Shown one piece after another: positions 23,763 through 35,640 of a stretch of 64,000 nt of DNA. How positions within the stretch are numbered: the first letter of the stretch is position 1; the number at the start of each line of letters is the position of its first letter. A model generated the notes under the pieces. The model made no database searches. It was not told the origin of the DNA and worked only from the letters and a program-made list of their open reading frames with translations. This DNA comes from Delphinapterus leucas (Eukaryota; Chordata; Mammalia; Artiodactyla; Monodontidae). The DNA lies in contig NW_022097993.1 of assembly GCF_002288925.2 (NCBI RefSeq), positions 8,090,185-8,154,184 of the forward strand, read 5' to 3'. A program made the position numbers and the translations under genes.

Positions 23763-24243
23763 CTGTTGGGAAAAGAAAAAGATGTGTGCACATAAGGCTA
23801 TATTAAGGCCGCCAAAGAGTAAAGGATACCACGTTTAGGATACCACTGCATACTCATCCACCTTCCTTGGGAGTGGAACTCTCCTCGATTCACCTTTGAA
23901 TCTGCTTGACCTGGAGTCCAGGGAAGACTCAGAAAACATCTGCTGACTAGAACTGAGCTCCTATTGTACCGGGTACCAGAGACGACAAACGGCTAGTGAG
24001 ACAGGGAACTAATTTATCCCACATGGGTATCAGATACGATGTTTATATCAAAGATGAGGAAAAATTAAAATTAGTAACTTAAACCTTTGATTTAAGTTAC
24101 TAAACTTTTTAACTGCCGTGTAATTTTATGAAGTCATGAAATAAAGCAACCACATATATATATAGAGAGAGAGATTTAATTTTACGAATAGTTTTACATA
24201 TATAATTATTTTTATAAAGAAATTTAAAGTGCTCACCACTCAC
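23763..24243 (-). other. CD109: CD109 intron 27
   Basis: A 481-bp intron. A short (TA)/(GA) stretch lies at about 24154-24175. Nothing else is recognised. Confidence 0.9.
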
Positions 24244-24434
24244 CTGGGTAGAGGCAAAACCTCCCAAGCTATTTCTCTGCCTGCTTAGCCACCTCATAAT
24301 CGGGATTCCCTCAGAAATCTGATGCTGCAGGAAGTGTGAGAGCAGTGCATAGGCCGCAACTTCAATATCCAGGGAGCTTGGTTGCCAGGATTCAGAAAGT
24401 CTGGACACTGGTGACACCCAGAATTGCATGTCTC
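24244..24434 (-). CDS. CD109: CD109 exon 27 (thioester domain end)
   Basis: This exon is 191 nt (2 + 63 codons), acceptor CCCGCAG and donor GTGAGT. It encodes DMQFWVSPVSRLSESWQPSS and ends RQRNSLGGFASTQ. SLDIEVAAYALL and IMRWLSRQRNSLGGFASTQ are strong family signatures. Confidence 0.97.
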
Positions 24435-25592
24435 CTGCGGGAGAAAAGTAGTAATGGTCTGGCCAAATACAGAAAAATTACACTTGATACCATTAAACAT
24501 TCCTACACTGGTCCAAGTTCTCCTTGACTAGCATAAAAGTATACATATTTCTATGTATAAAAATAAATGAGGGACCCTGGCCACCCTAACAACCTTCCTA
24601 GAGATATTCCTGCTAGCCCCCAGATGAACATGCTATGTGGTACCCCCCCCCCATTCTCTCAAATATTACTATTTAGATGATGACTGCACTTCAGTGGAAT
24701 GTGAAATAACTACCACTCAGCCAAGCAGAGAAGCAGAAATGTCAAGGACTACTTCAGCCTCGATGCAGTAATCTTCTAGTCCCCAGCACTGCAACAGGTA
24801 AAAAGGATGTAAGCTAACTTACTGCTAATAATAACACACTCTTTTTTACAGTCTCAGAAGTCTCTAAGCACTTTCCATAATCACCCCTTCTTGAATTAAC
24901 AGAGCTTTAAATAAACTGACATGACCTAAAACTCTTTCTGCCCACCCAGCCCTTCTGCCACACAGAGGCCATTTGGAAAGTAATAACACCTGTACTTTTT
25001 GTCCTGTTGTAGCCCATAAGCAGCTGTATGATTAAAAAATCACAGTGCCCATTCCAAAACTGTAAAAAAAATCATACAGCTCACTAACAGCATTTTCTGA
25101 CATTTGCATTTCTGTTAGCATTTTAATTCACATTTTCGAACACCTACGACGTGGTAAGTAAGCCCTGCACCTTATCTCATTTAATCCTCACAGCAACCCT
25201 AAAGCAGCTGTTACTTCCATTTTAAGACAGGGAAACTGAAGCTCCTAAAGGTAACTAATGGAACCAGAATTTGAGCCCAAGTCTCTCCAAAAACCAAGGC
25301 CTTCATGATCACTCAAGGCCACCAAACCAGAAATGGCATCAGACAATTCAAAGGGTAACTGACACATGGCAGAACATATCTAAAAGAAGGAAAAACCCAA
25401 GGCCCCAAGTTCTCTAGAAAACTCTTGGGGAGAGTAGCAGCAGAATGGCCATGTCAACCCTTCCTGATCTTACTTGCATCTCATTTTCATCCCATTCAGA
25501 AGACATAAATGTAATCAACTTCGCACCTGGTGTAGAAAACTTTCTCATACCATTTACACATTTCATAACGCAGAACGGGTTGCACACGTTAC
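24435..25592 (-). other. CD109: CD109 intron 26
   Basis: It contains a C homopolymer near 24640-24652 and an antisense MIR at about 25135-25300. Confidence 0.85.
25135..25300 (-). mobile_element. MIR SINE remnant
   Basis: Antisense MIR wording: CACCTTATCTCATTTAATCC, CACAGCAACCCTAAAGCAG and GACAGGGAAACTGAAGCTCC. Confidence 0.75.
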
Positions 25593-25758
25593 CTTCTTGT
25601 TCTGCTCTCCAAGTCAGCATATTCAAAGCGTCCTTGGCTTTAGGGCTTCTCACAGATGACAGAGCATAAGTTACAAGAGCCAGGGTGTAATTGTCTGAAA
25701 TTCCTCTATCGAATTCGGACTCCAAAAAGTTGATAGACTCCTGCACATCACTATTAGG
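25593..25758 (-). CDS. CD109: CD109 exon 26 (thioester domain)
   Basis: This exon is 166 nt (55 codons + 1), acceptor TTTCCAG and donor GTAACG. It starts PNSDVQESINFLESEFDRGI and ends NMLTWRAEQE. SDNYTLALVTYAL is the conserved toroid repeat helix of the family. Confidence 0.97.
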
Positions 25759-26309
25759 CTGGAAAGAAAAAATATATATTTTACTATTCAGAATAACCTG
25801 TCACCAACATATTTAAATAAAAAGTATTTTCAAACATTCATTCAAAAACCATTTCAGTGTCTATTAAGCACCGCCTTTGTCCTAGGCAATGGGAATCACC
25901 CCTGATCACTGACGTTTAATGATCTGCCATGTATTTTAAAAATAACATTGCTTTTCAGGTTCTACAAGCAAACAGGCACCCCGTAGAGGGAATAAAAAAT
26001 AAGAAGTGCAGCTTTTGCTAGTGTTTTTCCCATTGGCTATCACGAACTAAGATGAGGGCATAAAATATAGCCTGAGAAAGATACCTCTCTTATATGACCT
26101 CAGGTGTTGAAGCTCTAAATTGAGGGGAAAGTATATATTCTCAGCTCTTGGGATGTGGCCACAGATGCAAAGCAGAAGAGTACTCAAATTCGAGACTTCA
26201 GATGTGATGGAATATTGCAAAATCCTTTAAGTTTCCAGACATGTATTTGACCCATCAACACCTACCTTCCTTGTGATTTTCCACCCATTATTTATTAAAG
26301 ATTAAATAC
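25759..26309 (-). other. CD109: CD109 intron 25
   Basis: A 551-bp intron with no repeat or other feature recognised. Confidence 0.9.
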
Positions 26310-26538
26310 CTGATACTTTTTATATCCCAGGAGAGAAGTCACAATATAAGCCGTAAGGGTTACTGGACTTTTATTGCCACCTTGAAGCTCGCTGTGGATC
26401 ACTCTTCCTGGCTCCCAAAATTCACCATTGGATTTTTGATGTCCTTTGAGCCAAGTATATGCTCTGTGTAACACATTCTGGTCAATATCTATGTAAGGAT
26501 CAGCTTCGAGGAAACATCTTAAAACAAAAGCTGACAAC
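26310..26538 (-). CDS. CD109: CD109 exon 25 (thioester domain with catalytic His)
   Basis: This exon is 229 nt (1 + 76 codons), acceptor CACCAAG after a strong pyrimidine tract and donor GTATTT. It starts LSAFVLRCFLEADPYIDIDQ and ends LLGYKKYQ. In GRVIHSELQGG the His aligns with the C3/C4B residue that catalyses transfer of the thioester acyl group to hydroxyls. It lies 114 residues after the thioester Cys, close to the C3 spacing. Confidence 0.97.
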
Positions 26539-27040
26539 CTTGGTGAAAAGGGGGGAAAAATTACATAAAATACACTTTATACAGTCCTCCAAATTACACT
26601 GAGCAATAAAACACCAGCAATAACAACCCTTTTCCCCCATCAGAAGATTCACCAAAGGGCCAATCACTGAAGATAGAACAAAAGGAAGAAAGACGGCAAA
26701 GAGACAACAAAGTGAAAAACTCAGCTGGGCCAGTGGGCACGGCTTCCCCTTGGGTGTGGCTGGGAAATTCCAGGTCAACTCACAAAAGAGCAGAGTTGGT
26801 AAGAACTTGGAAATCATCTAATCCCGCCTCTTGATTTTAAAGGTTGAGAATTCGAAACTCAGAGAGAGTTAAATAAACTGTCCAAGGTTATTCATCTTTG
26901 GACTGTTCCAGGTATTTACCAAGGAAGATCTCATCACACACTTAGCTCAACCCTAAAGCAGTGGATGAAGTATGTTTAGTTCACAATCAAACTGTCGTGC
27001 TTTTGAGTAGAAGAACTGGATATTTTCTCTCCTATAGGAC

Positions 27041-27668
27041 AGGAATCAGCAAATTACAGCCTGTAGGCCAAATCTGTCTGTGCCAAACACAGCCCACAGT
27101 CTGTTTATATGTGCCTCTCCCCACTGCACAGCCCCCAACCTCCACCTAAGAACAGTTTTTAAACAGAGAAAAATAGTGAGGGTGGGGACTTCCCCAGTGG
27201 TGCAGTGGTTAAGAATCTGCTTGCCAATGCAAGGGACATGGGTTCGATCCCTGGCGCAGGAAGATCCCACATGCCGCAGAGCAACTAAGCCCGTGAGCCA
27301 CAGCTACTGAGCCTGCGCTCTACAGCCCATGAGCCACAACTACTGAGCCCGTGTGCCACAACTACTGAAGCCCACACGCCTAGAGCCCATGCTCCGCAAC
27401 AAGAGAAGCCACTGCAATGAGAAGCCCGCGCACCGCAACGAAGAGTAGCCCCAGCTCGCCACAACTAGAGAAAGCCCGCGTGCAGCAACGAAGACCCAAC
27501 GCAGCCAAAAATAAATAAATACATTTATTTTTTTAAAAAAAGAAAGAAAGAAAGAAAGGGTGGAGGGAAAAAGGGAAAATATGCAACAGAGCCTCTATGG
27601 GGCCTGCAATGCCTAACATATTTACTATCTGACCCTTTAAAGAAAAAGTATGTCAATGTCTGCTACAG
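27041..27668. mobile_element. Ancient hAT-like DNA repeat, interrupted by a SINE
   Basis: The left piece (27041-27130) reads CAGGAATCAGCAAATTACAG then CCTGTAGGCCAAATCTG. The right piece (27590-27668) reads TATTTACTATCTGACCCTTT then AAAGAAAAAGTATGTC. Together they are the two ends of a common mammalian repeat with inverted termini. The SINE at 27186-27535 sits between them. The family name is uncertain. Confidence 0.55.
27186..27535 (+). mobile_element. Long CHR-type tRNA-derived SINE
   Basis: The head is GGGACTTCCCCAGTGGTGCA with the B-box-like GGGTTCGATCCCTGG. It is followed by repeated units ending CACAACTACTGA and the tail GCAGCCAAAAATAAATAAAT, then an (AAAG)n run to 27558. GGGTGG on both sides may be the target-site duplication. 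Confidence 0.92.
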
Positions 27669-28201
27669 AACATTAAATACTGAGGTGAAAAGAACATCAG
27701 GCAATAAAACACTGAAACCTTTCTATTTATGGATCTACATCCTGACTCGTGCCAAAAGAAAATATGAAGCAGATCTGTTTCATCCTATAAAAGATTTAGT
27801 GTGGCAAACATTACTAATATTCAATATGATGCAGTTCTCTTTCACTTTGGGTACGCAGAAGAATTCACTTCCTTGCCCACTTGAAGTTAGGCATGGCCAT
27901 GGGGCCAGCTCCCGTCATGGTAAAGTGATAAGAAATCTTATACCGGGCTGAAGCTTCTAACTGCCACTGCTAGATACTCCAGCCCTCTGTCCCCAGGCTG
28001 CAGCAAGCCTAGAGGCTCAGGGTGAGTTGGTGGCTGAAACAAAGACTGCAGAGCCCCCTGCTGAGCCACAGTGGAAGTGCAGCATGAGCACAACCTTTGT
28101 TAATAAACCACTGAGATTTAGAGGGTTGTTACCACGGCACACCTTATCTAACCCTACTGACACAATTAGCCAATCTTTTTCTGAGCGAAAAATGAACTGA
28201 A

Positions 28202-29017
28202 GATAATACAAGGAGAGAGTAATCATCCAAAATCAGCCATGTGGAGATTTCATTCTGGAGGAAACTCTGGAGGTTCATTACTTAACCTCATCACTGTTTT
28301 TTCACAAAAAATAACCTTAAAGAAACTACATTGGGGCTTCCCTGGTGGCGCAGTGGTTGAGAATCTGCCTGCTAATGCAGGGGACACGGGTTCGAGCCCT
28401 GGTCTGGGAGGATCCCATATGCCGCGGAGCAACTGGGTCCGTGAGCCACGGCCGCTGAGCCTGCGCGTCAGCTACTGAGCCTGTGCGTCTGGAGCCTGTG
28501 CTCTGCAACAAGAGAGGCCGTGATAATGAGAGGCCCGCGCACCGCAATGAAGAGTGGCTCCCGCTCGCCGCAACTAGAGAAAGCCCTCGCACAGAAATGA
28601 AAACCCAACGATAATACAAGGAGAGAGTAATCATCCAAAATCAGCCATGTGGAGATTTCATTCTGGAGGAAACTCTGGAGGTTCATTACTTAACCTCATC
28701 ACTGTTTTTTCACAAAAAATAACCTTAAAGAAACTACATTGGGGCTTCCCTGGTGGCGCAGTGGTTGAGAATCTGCCTGCTAATGTAGGGGACACGGGTT
28801 CGAGCCCTGGTCTGGGAGGATCCCATATGCCGCGGAGCAACTGGGTCCGTGAGCCACGGCCGCTGAGCCTGCGCGTCAGCTACTGAGCCTGTGCGTCTGG
28901 AGCCTGTGCTCTGCAACAAGAGAGGCCGTGATAATGAGAGGCCCGCGCACCGCAATGAAGAGTGGCTCCCGCTCGCCGCAACTAGAGAAAGCCCTCGCAC
29001 AGAAATGAAGACCCAAC
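28202..29017 (+). repeat. 408-bp direct tandem duplication
   Basis: Unit 1 is 28202-28609 and unit 2 is 28610-29017, offset exactly 408. Each carries about 130 bp of unique intron DNA and a CHR SINE. I count two differences: 28378 C against 28786 T, and 28602 A against 29010 G. The junction joins SINE tail AAACCCAAC to GATAATACAAGG. Confidence 0.95.
28333..28609 (+). mobile_element. CHR SINE, copy 1 (tail missing)
   Basis: The head is GGGGCTTCCCTGGTGGCGCA and the B-box-like GGGTTCGAGCCCTGG. It stops within the sequence that normally reads GAAGACCCAACGCAGCC, cut by the duplication junction, so it has no A-rich tail. Confidence 0.95.
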
Positions 29018-29036
29018 ACAGCAAAAATAAATAAAT
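28741..29036 (+). mobile_element. CHR SINE, copy 2 (complete)
   Basis: The same element as copy 1, but it continues to ACCCAACACAGCAAAAATAA and the tail. This is the original 3' end. Confidence 0.95.
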
Positions 29037-29149
29037 TAATAAACTCCTATCCCCAACATCTTCAAAAAAAAAAAAAAACAAGAAACCACATTGACTGTAT
29101 TAATACAAAATTAGTGTTGATTGTGTCCGATTAAAAAAAGACCTATGTC

Positions 29150-29351
29150 GGGCTTCCCTGGTGGCGCAGTGGTTCAGAGTCCACCTGCCGATGTAGGGGA
29201 CGCGGGTTCGTGCCCGGGTCCGGGAAGATCCCACATGCCGCGGAGTGGCTGGGCCCGTGAGCCATGGCCGCTGAGCCTGCGCGTCCGGAGCCTGTGCTTC
29301 GCAACGGGAGAGGCCACAGCAGTGAGAGGCCCGTGTACGGCAAAAAAAAAA
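29150..29351 (+). mobile_element. CHR-1-type SINE with long target-site duplications
   Basis: The head is GGGCTTCCCTGGTGGCGCAG, the body ends GAGAGGCCCGTGTACGGC, and an A17-type tail follows. The direct repeat AAAAAAAGACCTATGTC is at 29133-29149 and 29352-29368. It is a young-looking copy. Confidence 0.96.
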
Positions 29352-29662
29352 AAAAAAAGACCTATGTCACAATACTCCATATTTCTAACCAATTTTTCTT
29401 ACCAGCTGCACCATCATATTTTATTGCTGCTTTTCCCACCAAAAAAGAGGGGGATTTATGACTTATCTTTTCTAAATAAAAACGTCTGATGTACTAGTGT
29501 TTTAAAACCATATTTAAAAAGGAGAATCTCTTTTAAAGCCAGGCTATGGAAAAAGCAGCCTCCAAGCTGATACAGAGACACATCTGTCAATTTCATGGCC
29601 ATCGTGACCTAGTTAGAGCCCATTCGGTGACATGGATTTGTTCCATTAGCAAAAACACTTAC

Positions 29663-29744
29663 CAAGTGCTCCCAGAAGGGTCATCATTCCCAAAAGCACT
29701 GAAAGAGCCATCTTCCCTCTGATAGAGAAGTTCTCTCTGGTAAC
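29663..29744 (-). CDS. CD109: CD109 exon 24 (thioester domain)
   Basis: This exon is 82 nt (2 + 26 codons + 2), acceptor CTTCAG and donor GTAAGT. It encodes [20 protein letters not shown] then [17 protein letters not shown] is the conserved repeat of the thioester-domain toroid. The split TGG codon (Trp) is completed by exon 25. A 9 kb intron separates it from exon 23. Confidence 0.97.
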
Positions 29745-31184
29745 CTGAAGACACCAAAATAGACAGATAATCAACGTAATCAAGTTGCAATGAATGGAAG
29801 TTTCTAATCATGACTTCATATTGAGGAAACATGGGCAGAGAATGGGAAAGAAGACATGAAATCAACTAACGTTGAATATTTTCTATATCATGTGCTGTGG
29901 GAGATTAAGAACATCAGGACTTTTCAAGTAGAATGCATAAAATAAGAACCGCGATAGCCCCAAACTGGAATAAAGTCAGAAGAATACCATCACACAGACA
30001 ACAATTCTATCCATTCAAAAGCAAGTAAATTAAAAAGCGGAGTATTTAACTCTGTAGTGTAAACTACAATGGTTTCAATGCTTAGTCATCTAAAATTGTT
30101 TGCTACCTAAGAAAAATACTAGCTACAGTATCATAATTAAAATTTAAAGCTAAAACGAGAAGTAAAAATACTTTCTACTCTTAGACCACCAGCAGAAGGG
30201 AGAAAATTGCTAAATAATCTAACACAGTGGCTCTAGAATTTTTTGGTCATGACCAACTGAGGTAAACCCCCAAACTGACCTGTCCGCCCAAACGTCAACT
30301 CTAAGTTCTCACTAAATAAAAAGACCATGTTGGTGGTAATGAAGTCTCAGTATAGAACTAAATTGGGGAGGGCTTATGGCTCACAGATCTGCTTTAATAA
30401 AAGCAGATGTTTCATATTTGCAAATAAATGGTTGCAAATAGAGGCAGATGTTTCATATTTGCAAAGCAATGCGTGCAGGTCTCAAAGTCCAGTGACTGAG
30501 AAATCATAGGCCAAACACTGAAAGAGTCACCAGACAAGCCCAACAAACCAACTCGCTAAAAATGATATTAGCCATAATTTATCAATAAAAAGTAAGCAGA
30601 AGCAGAAGCCAGAAACATTTCCAACTCAAGGCTTTATCAGTGATCCTCTGATAACCAAGAATTCTTCCTGAAAACTACAGGATTCTACTACAGGAGGGGA
30701 GGGCACACAAAATGAACCCAGCAGCATGGCCATGTAGTGCCTGGCAAACATACTCACTGGTGAAATGTTGAATTCAATCCCCAATAAACTCTAGTAACAA
30801 AAACATTTTACTTTATGAATACCACATTTTAGAAGCATCAATAACTATAATTAATTATTCATATTTGACTAAGAAAATATGAGTATTAGTCATTTAAAAT
30901 TCGTGAATTTGCTCTTGCCAGGTCCCAAACTTTTCTCATTGAGCCTTTCCACAAGAAACCCCAGCCAGATCTGAGTATCTGATTTAAGCTACAGTAAGAC
31001 AAAATGCATAAAAAAACAAGACACTGTTTCACGGTGATCTTTAAGACCTATGGTAAAAGAGATGTAAACAGCATTTAAGTGATGAGAGAGTTTTCTTAAT
31101 TTGAAGAAGGGAGCGTTAGGTTATACTCTTTAAGTTTAAAACTGAAATATTACAGCATGGTAACTAACCAGCCAACTTTTATCC

Positions 31185-31365
31185 AACTGTGACTAGGTGT
31201 CAGGAACTGGTCAAAGCCCTTTTCGGGTATTAACTGAGGTAATTCCACAACTCTATGATGTAGAGGCTGTCTGCTTTTTAGAGATGAAGAGACCTGAACT
31301 TAGAATATATCACGTGCAAGGTCACACAGCTCATAGGAACTGAAATTAGGCATTAGCCAAGGTCA
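31185..31365 (-). mobile_element. MIR SINE remnant
   Basis: Antisense MIR wording: CTAGGTGTCAGGAACTGGTC, AGAGATGAAGAGACCTGAAC and GCAAGGTCACACAGCTCATA. Confidence 0.75.
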
Positions 31366-31529
31366 ATCTGTCTCCAAAGCTGCTGCTTCCTACTAATTCA
31401 TAGAGCCCTTTCAATGATTAATATATGAAAAGTTCTTCACACAGTACCTTTTACATTCTCTCAGTAAACAACAGATATCACTCCGTAACTCAGGTGTAGA
31501 AAAAGACTTTCTAACCACCAAACTTTTAA

Positions 31530-32590
31530 GAAAAGATAACTGACTACAAAAAAATTGTTTCAAACCTTTCCATGGCAAAACACTATAAACAAAGTTGAAA
31601 AACAGATGACAAATTAAAGGAAAATATTTGCAACATATAAGATGGATAAATGGCTAATCCTCCTAACATTAATACTATACAAGTCTATGTATATGTTTTT
31701 ATATATTAATACTATATATCTTCACATATAGATTATATAAAGAATTTTTTTAATTTAGAGGAAAAGATAAAAACTCCTATAGAGAAAAAATGGACAAAAG
31801 ACAAGTACAGACATTTCACAAAAAACAAAGAGAGAAAGACAGACCTTAAGACAGGAAGAAATGTTCAACTTCATAATAGGTGAAATGCAAATGAAAACTA
31901 CATATTGAGATACCATTTCTTACCCATCACTTTAGCAAAGATTCAAAAGCTTGACCATTCATCCTGTTGGGGAGGCTGTAAGGAAACCAGTACTCATCCA
32001 TTGCTAGAGGGAATTCCAAATGGTACAACTCCTGTGCAGTAGAATGTCTATACCTTTTGACCCAGTAATCCTACTTCTTCTAAGGATATATCTGAAGATA
32101 TACCTCCAACAACACAAAAATATATATGCAGAAGACTACTGATTGCAGCGTTATTTGTAATTGCAAAAACATTGCAAACTACCTAAATGCCACCAAATTG
32201 GAGACGGGTTGAATAAACTGTGGTACATGTGTACAATGGAGTACTATGCAGCTGTGGAAAAGAATGAGGACTCTCTCTGAACTGATGAAGAGCAATTTCC
32301 TGAATATACTGTTAAGTGAAAAAGGCAAAGTCTAAAATAGCACACATAGTGTACTACCCTTTGTGTAAGAAAAAGAGAAAATAAAAAAACATACGTTAAT
32401 TTCTGCTAAGAGAGAAAAAGAAAGAGAGAGAGAGAGAAGCTAAACAAGAAAGTAACGCAGAACGTTACCCCCAGAGGGTAGGGAGAAGGGATCCGAGAGG
32501 GAAAGATACCCCTTTGCATACACCTTTTAGAATAAGTTTGACTTTTGGAAGCATGTTAATGTTTTACATATTCAAAAAGTAAAATAAACA
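31530..32590 (+). mobile_element. Old L1 LINE 3' part (L1M type)
   Basis: Diverged ORF2-end wording such as CCCAGTAATCCTACTTCTTC, GCAGCGTTATTTGTAATTGC, GGTACATGTGTACAATGGAG and GTTAAGTGAAAAAGGCAAAG, then the 3' UTR. There is no open frame. Confidence 0.85.
32403..32437 (+). repeat. (GA)n/A-rich simple repeat
   Basis: GAGA runs within the old L1 3' region. Confidence 0.7.
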
Positions 32591-32850
32591 AGAATGGAAA
32601 AAATTCAATGACAGGCACTATTAACACAACCTTAGTTCACTCTAACATGTTTTAGTTAACCTTGAAGAAAACTGAACATATCATCTCTTCCTTTGTCAGA
32701 GCTGGTCAAGGATCACAGAGAAGCAGAGTAATTTTCTAATATTCACAAAGGAAGTGAGCAAAAGAGGCCAAGACATTCTCCCTCAATTTCCAATTCAGGA
32801 GTAAATCTACCAGGTAGCAGAGCTGACGTGTGAACTCAATCTGATATAGG

Positions 32851-32915
32851 AGGAAGGGAAGGGAAGGGGAGGGGAGAGGAGGGGAGGGGAGGGGAGGGGA
32901 GGGGACGGGAGGTGA
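32851..32915 (+). repeat. (GGGGA)n minisatellite
   Basis: Tandem GGGGA/GGGAA units, about 13 copies. It is G-rich on the plus strand and able to form G-quadruplexes. Confidence 0.95.
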
Positions 32916-34789
32916 GGGAAGCTCCAGGTCCCCCCATCACTAGAGGAGGTACTTCTGTGGGAAGATGGACCAACCTCAGGTGAGGACCAAGTGCCTCCAA
33001 GGCCCTGAATCATATCAACAATGGCAGTTCCAAGTATGAGTTATTGTAAAACCTTCAGAGAGATGAGATCATGGAGATGAGATCAGTGTTTATGGAAATT
33101 ACCCTTCAGGTGGCTGCCCTCCAAGAGTTGCCATTAATATCAACAATTAGCACAGTTCTTCCATCAGGAGCAACGAGCCCAGAGAAGGGGACTTGCAGAC
33201 ACAGTCTCCAGGTATGGAGTACATTTCCTGAGCTGGTTTAGATGAAACTGAAAATCCAAACCTCCAGCTCTGCTCCCTAGGCAAAACAGGAGGGAACCCA
33301 AACCAAGTAGGTCTCCTGTGAGGTGTCCTTCCTTGTCTTAAGCCAGACATGCATCATTAGAGAACCCTCGGCTGCATCATGATAGATGAGATAGGCAAAA
33401 AGATGGTTTTCTCCAAAAGTTTATGAGGAAATTAGAGTACTGCCTTCAAGTTCATAGTCTTATGAATAGCTCCTGAGTTACAAAGTAACAGCATAATCAG
33501 AATTAACAGACACTTCTAAAATTTAAAATAATGATTCATGAAATGTTGTTTATAAAGAGTCGGACAAGATACATACTTAGTGGGTGGTGAATTTTCTTTG
33601 AAATAGCCATGAATGGAAAATATTTACAATTTATCATAATAAAGGGGCAAGTAGCACTCATAGAAACACATAGAAAACTAACATTCTAAACATAATTTGA
33701 CTTAGTTTACCACAAGTGTCAAAATTGCATACAAATAAATTAAGTAAAATTGGCTGCCCAGTCACTTTCTCTGGTTAAAAGCTGATAAAAATATTCTCTG
33801 TACTAAAAGAAGAGTGTTTGTTATCAACTTCCTTACTCCCTCTGACATGAATGGAAAGTGAGGACTTCACCAACGTTTTCTCTTTTAGCATCTTCACTAT
33901 TGCCTCTAGCCATTCTTGTGATGGCCAAATGCAGCATCAGAATTCTGAAACCTACTTTTTTCCTGTTTTTATTCCAATAGAGAAAATATAATGTGTTTTC
34001 AGCTAAGTTTGGTCTGAGTCTCACTTGAAAAACTGAGCCACATGCACTGCAATTTAAATATTTGAGAAAAACAAGTGGTTTAAAATCTCCAGGTAACAGG
34101 TCTGGGATTTCCAGTCCTTGTCAAAAACAGTTTCCATGTTACGGTTCTATTTTTCTTTTTGACGGTGAAAGACACTTCATTCAATGATGTAGCTATTGTT
34201 TTGACCAGAAAAACAGTAAGTTAGGTTACTGGGCTCCTGGGCCAAGCATGATTTAAGGAAAACCATGTGCTGTTCACAACTGACATTTAAGTAATATAAA
34301 TCATGACTTGTGCCAAAGCCACTTTAATTCCTTAAAAAATAAAAACAATTACAGTATATTTGAAAAAAAAAAAACTTTGGCAAATGTGATAGCAAAAGAA
34401 AAAACAGAGTCTCTGAAATGAGACACTGATTTCATAATGAAAATCATTACACTGAGAAGTTTTTGTCCACTACTTTGAAATATAATTTAGTCCCGCATGT
34501 GAAAAGATACATTTTGAGGAGCTCATTGGACTGATTCCCATCAGCCATTTCACCAGCTCAAAAGGTAACACGTTGAAACCTCAGGTCACATTTCCTAGCT
34601 CATGAAAACGTGCCAAAGCCAGGGAGAAACTTTGGTGTTTAGAGAAAAAACCATGCATCGTGGAAACAGAGGAGAGATCTTCTAGACCCGATCTCCACAT
34701 TAGGACGATCAACCTACAGCCCAAAGAAGTTAATATTGATACGAATGCATTCACCCATTCTTCACTTACTGAGGGGCCCATATGGTGAT

Positions 34790-35410
34790 CCCATGGAGAA
34801 GGGATTCAACACAGTCCCCTCTGTCAGGGCGCTTACCTTCTAGGGCAGGAGACAGTCAGATAACAGAAAAACAAGAACATTTTAAATACTGTTAAGTGTG
34901 GTGAGGAATATACGATGGAATAATTTAAGTGAGAGCTGCTAAAAGGTCAGGGAAGGCCACTTTGAGGAAAACACCACCTGGATGATGAGAAGGAACCAGC
35001 CCTGGGAAGATCTGGGGGGAGAGTATCCAGCAAGCAGGACAGGTGGAAAGGCCCTCAGCGCCATGGAGCTGAGAGCACGCCAGACGCAGGCTGACAGAGC
35101 CCTGAGGGGGCGGCTTCAGGTGAGGTGACAGATGGGGCCTGGCATTCACTCAGGGCTTTGCAGGCCCAGGCAAGGAACCCACTGGAGAATTTAAGGAAGT
35201 GATGTGATGATTCTGACATTATCAAAAGATCCCTTTTATTATAAAATATGCAGAGACTATATTGAAGGAGGGTGAGTATATCGGCAAAGGGTCTATTTAG
35301 GAAGCTGCTGCAGTAGCCAGGCCAGCAATGGCAGGTCAGGGTAGATCCATCAGCCTGGGATGGAGAGAGTGGGGAAGTGTCACACTTGTTTTTAGAGATA
35401 GAATGGACAG
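34790..35410. mobile_element. Ancient interspersed repeat, family unresolved
   Basis: Phrases such as TGGTGAGGAATATACGATGG, GAAAGGCCCTCAGCGCCATG, GCAGTAGCCAGGCCAGCAAT and AAGGAAGTGATGTGATGATT belong to a common old mammalian repeat. I cannot name the family. It is non-coding. Confidence 0.45.
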
Positions 35411-35449
35411 AATTTACTTGCTGACTTTAGACCCTATCTCCCTAGTTAG

Positions 35450-35640
35450 ATGCCACTAACTATATTACAGCTGACAGTTCCTGGGCGTTTACTATGCATT
35501 AAAATACCTCATTTAGTCTTCAAAACAGCCCTAAGAAGTGGCTACTTATTTACCCATGTCTTATGGGTGGAAAGAAGAGGCTGGGGAAACCAGCCCAGAG
35601 CAGGAGGCAGGGTTCAGAGCCCAGGCTTCATGGTCTCCAC
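35450..35640 (-). mobile_element. MIR SINE remnant
   Basis: Antisense MIR wording: GGGCGTTTACTATGCATTAA, CAAAACAGCCCTAAGAAGTG and GGCAGGGTTCAGAGCCCAGG. Confidence 0.7.

Larger units (their letters stand above)
26539..29662 (-). other. CD109: CD109 intron 24
   Basis: It holds an old DNA transposon split by a long CHR SINE, the 408-bp tandem duplication with two SINE copies, and another CHR SINE with target-site duplications. 27700-28200 shows nothing I can name. Confidence 0.85.

Noticed and set aside
28239..28886. Two nearly identical 79-residue frames (MWRFHSGGNSGG)
   Set aside because: They read through the duplicated intron unit and SINE. The repetition comes from the 408-bp duplication, not from a gene pair.
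29150..29225. tRNA-like A and B boxes in CHR SINEs
   Set aside because: These are SINE heads derived from tRNA(Glu); they lack a foldable tRNA body and are not tRNA genes.
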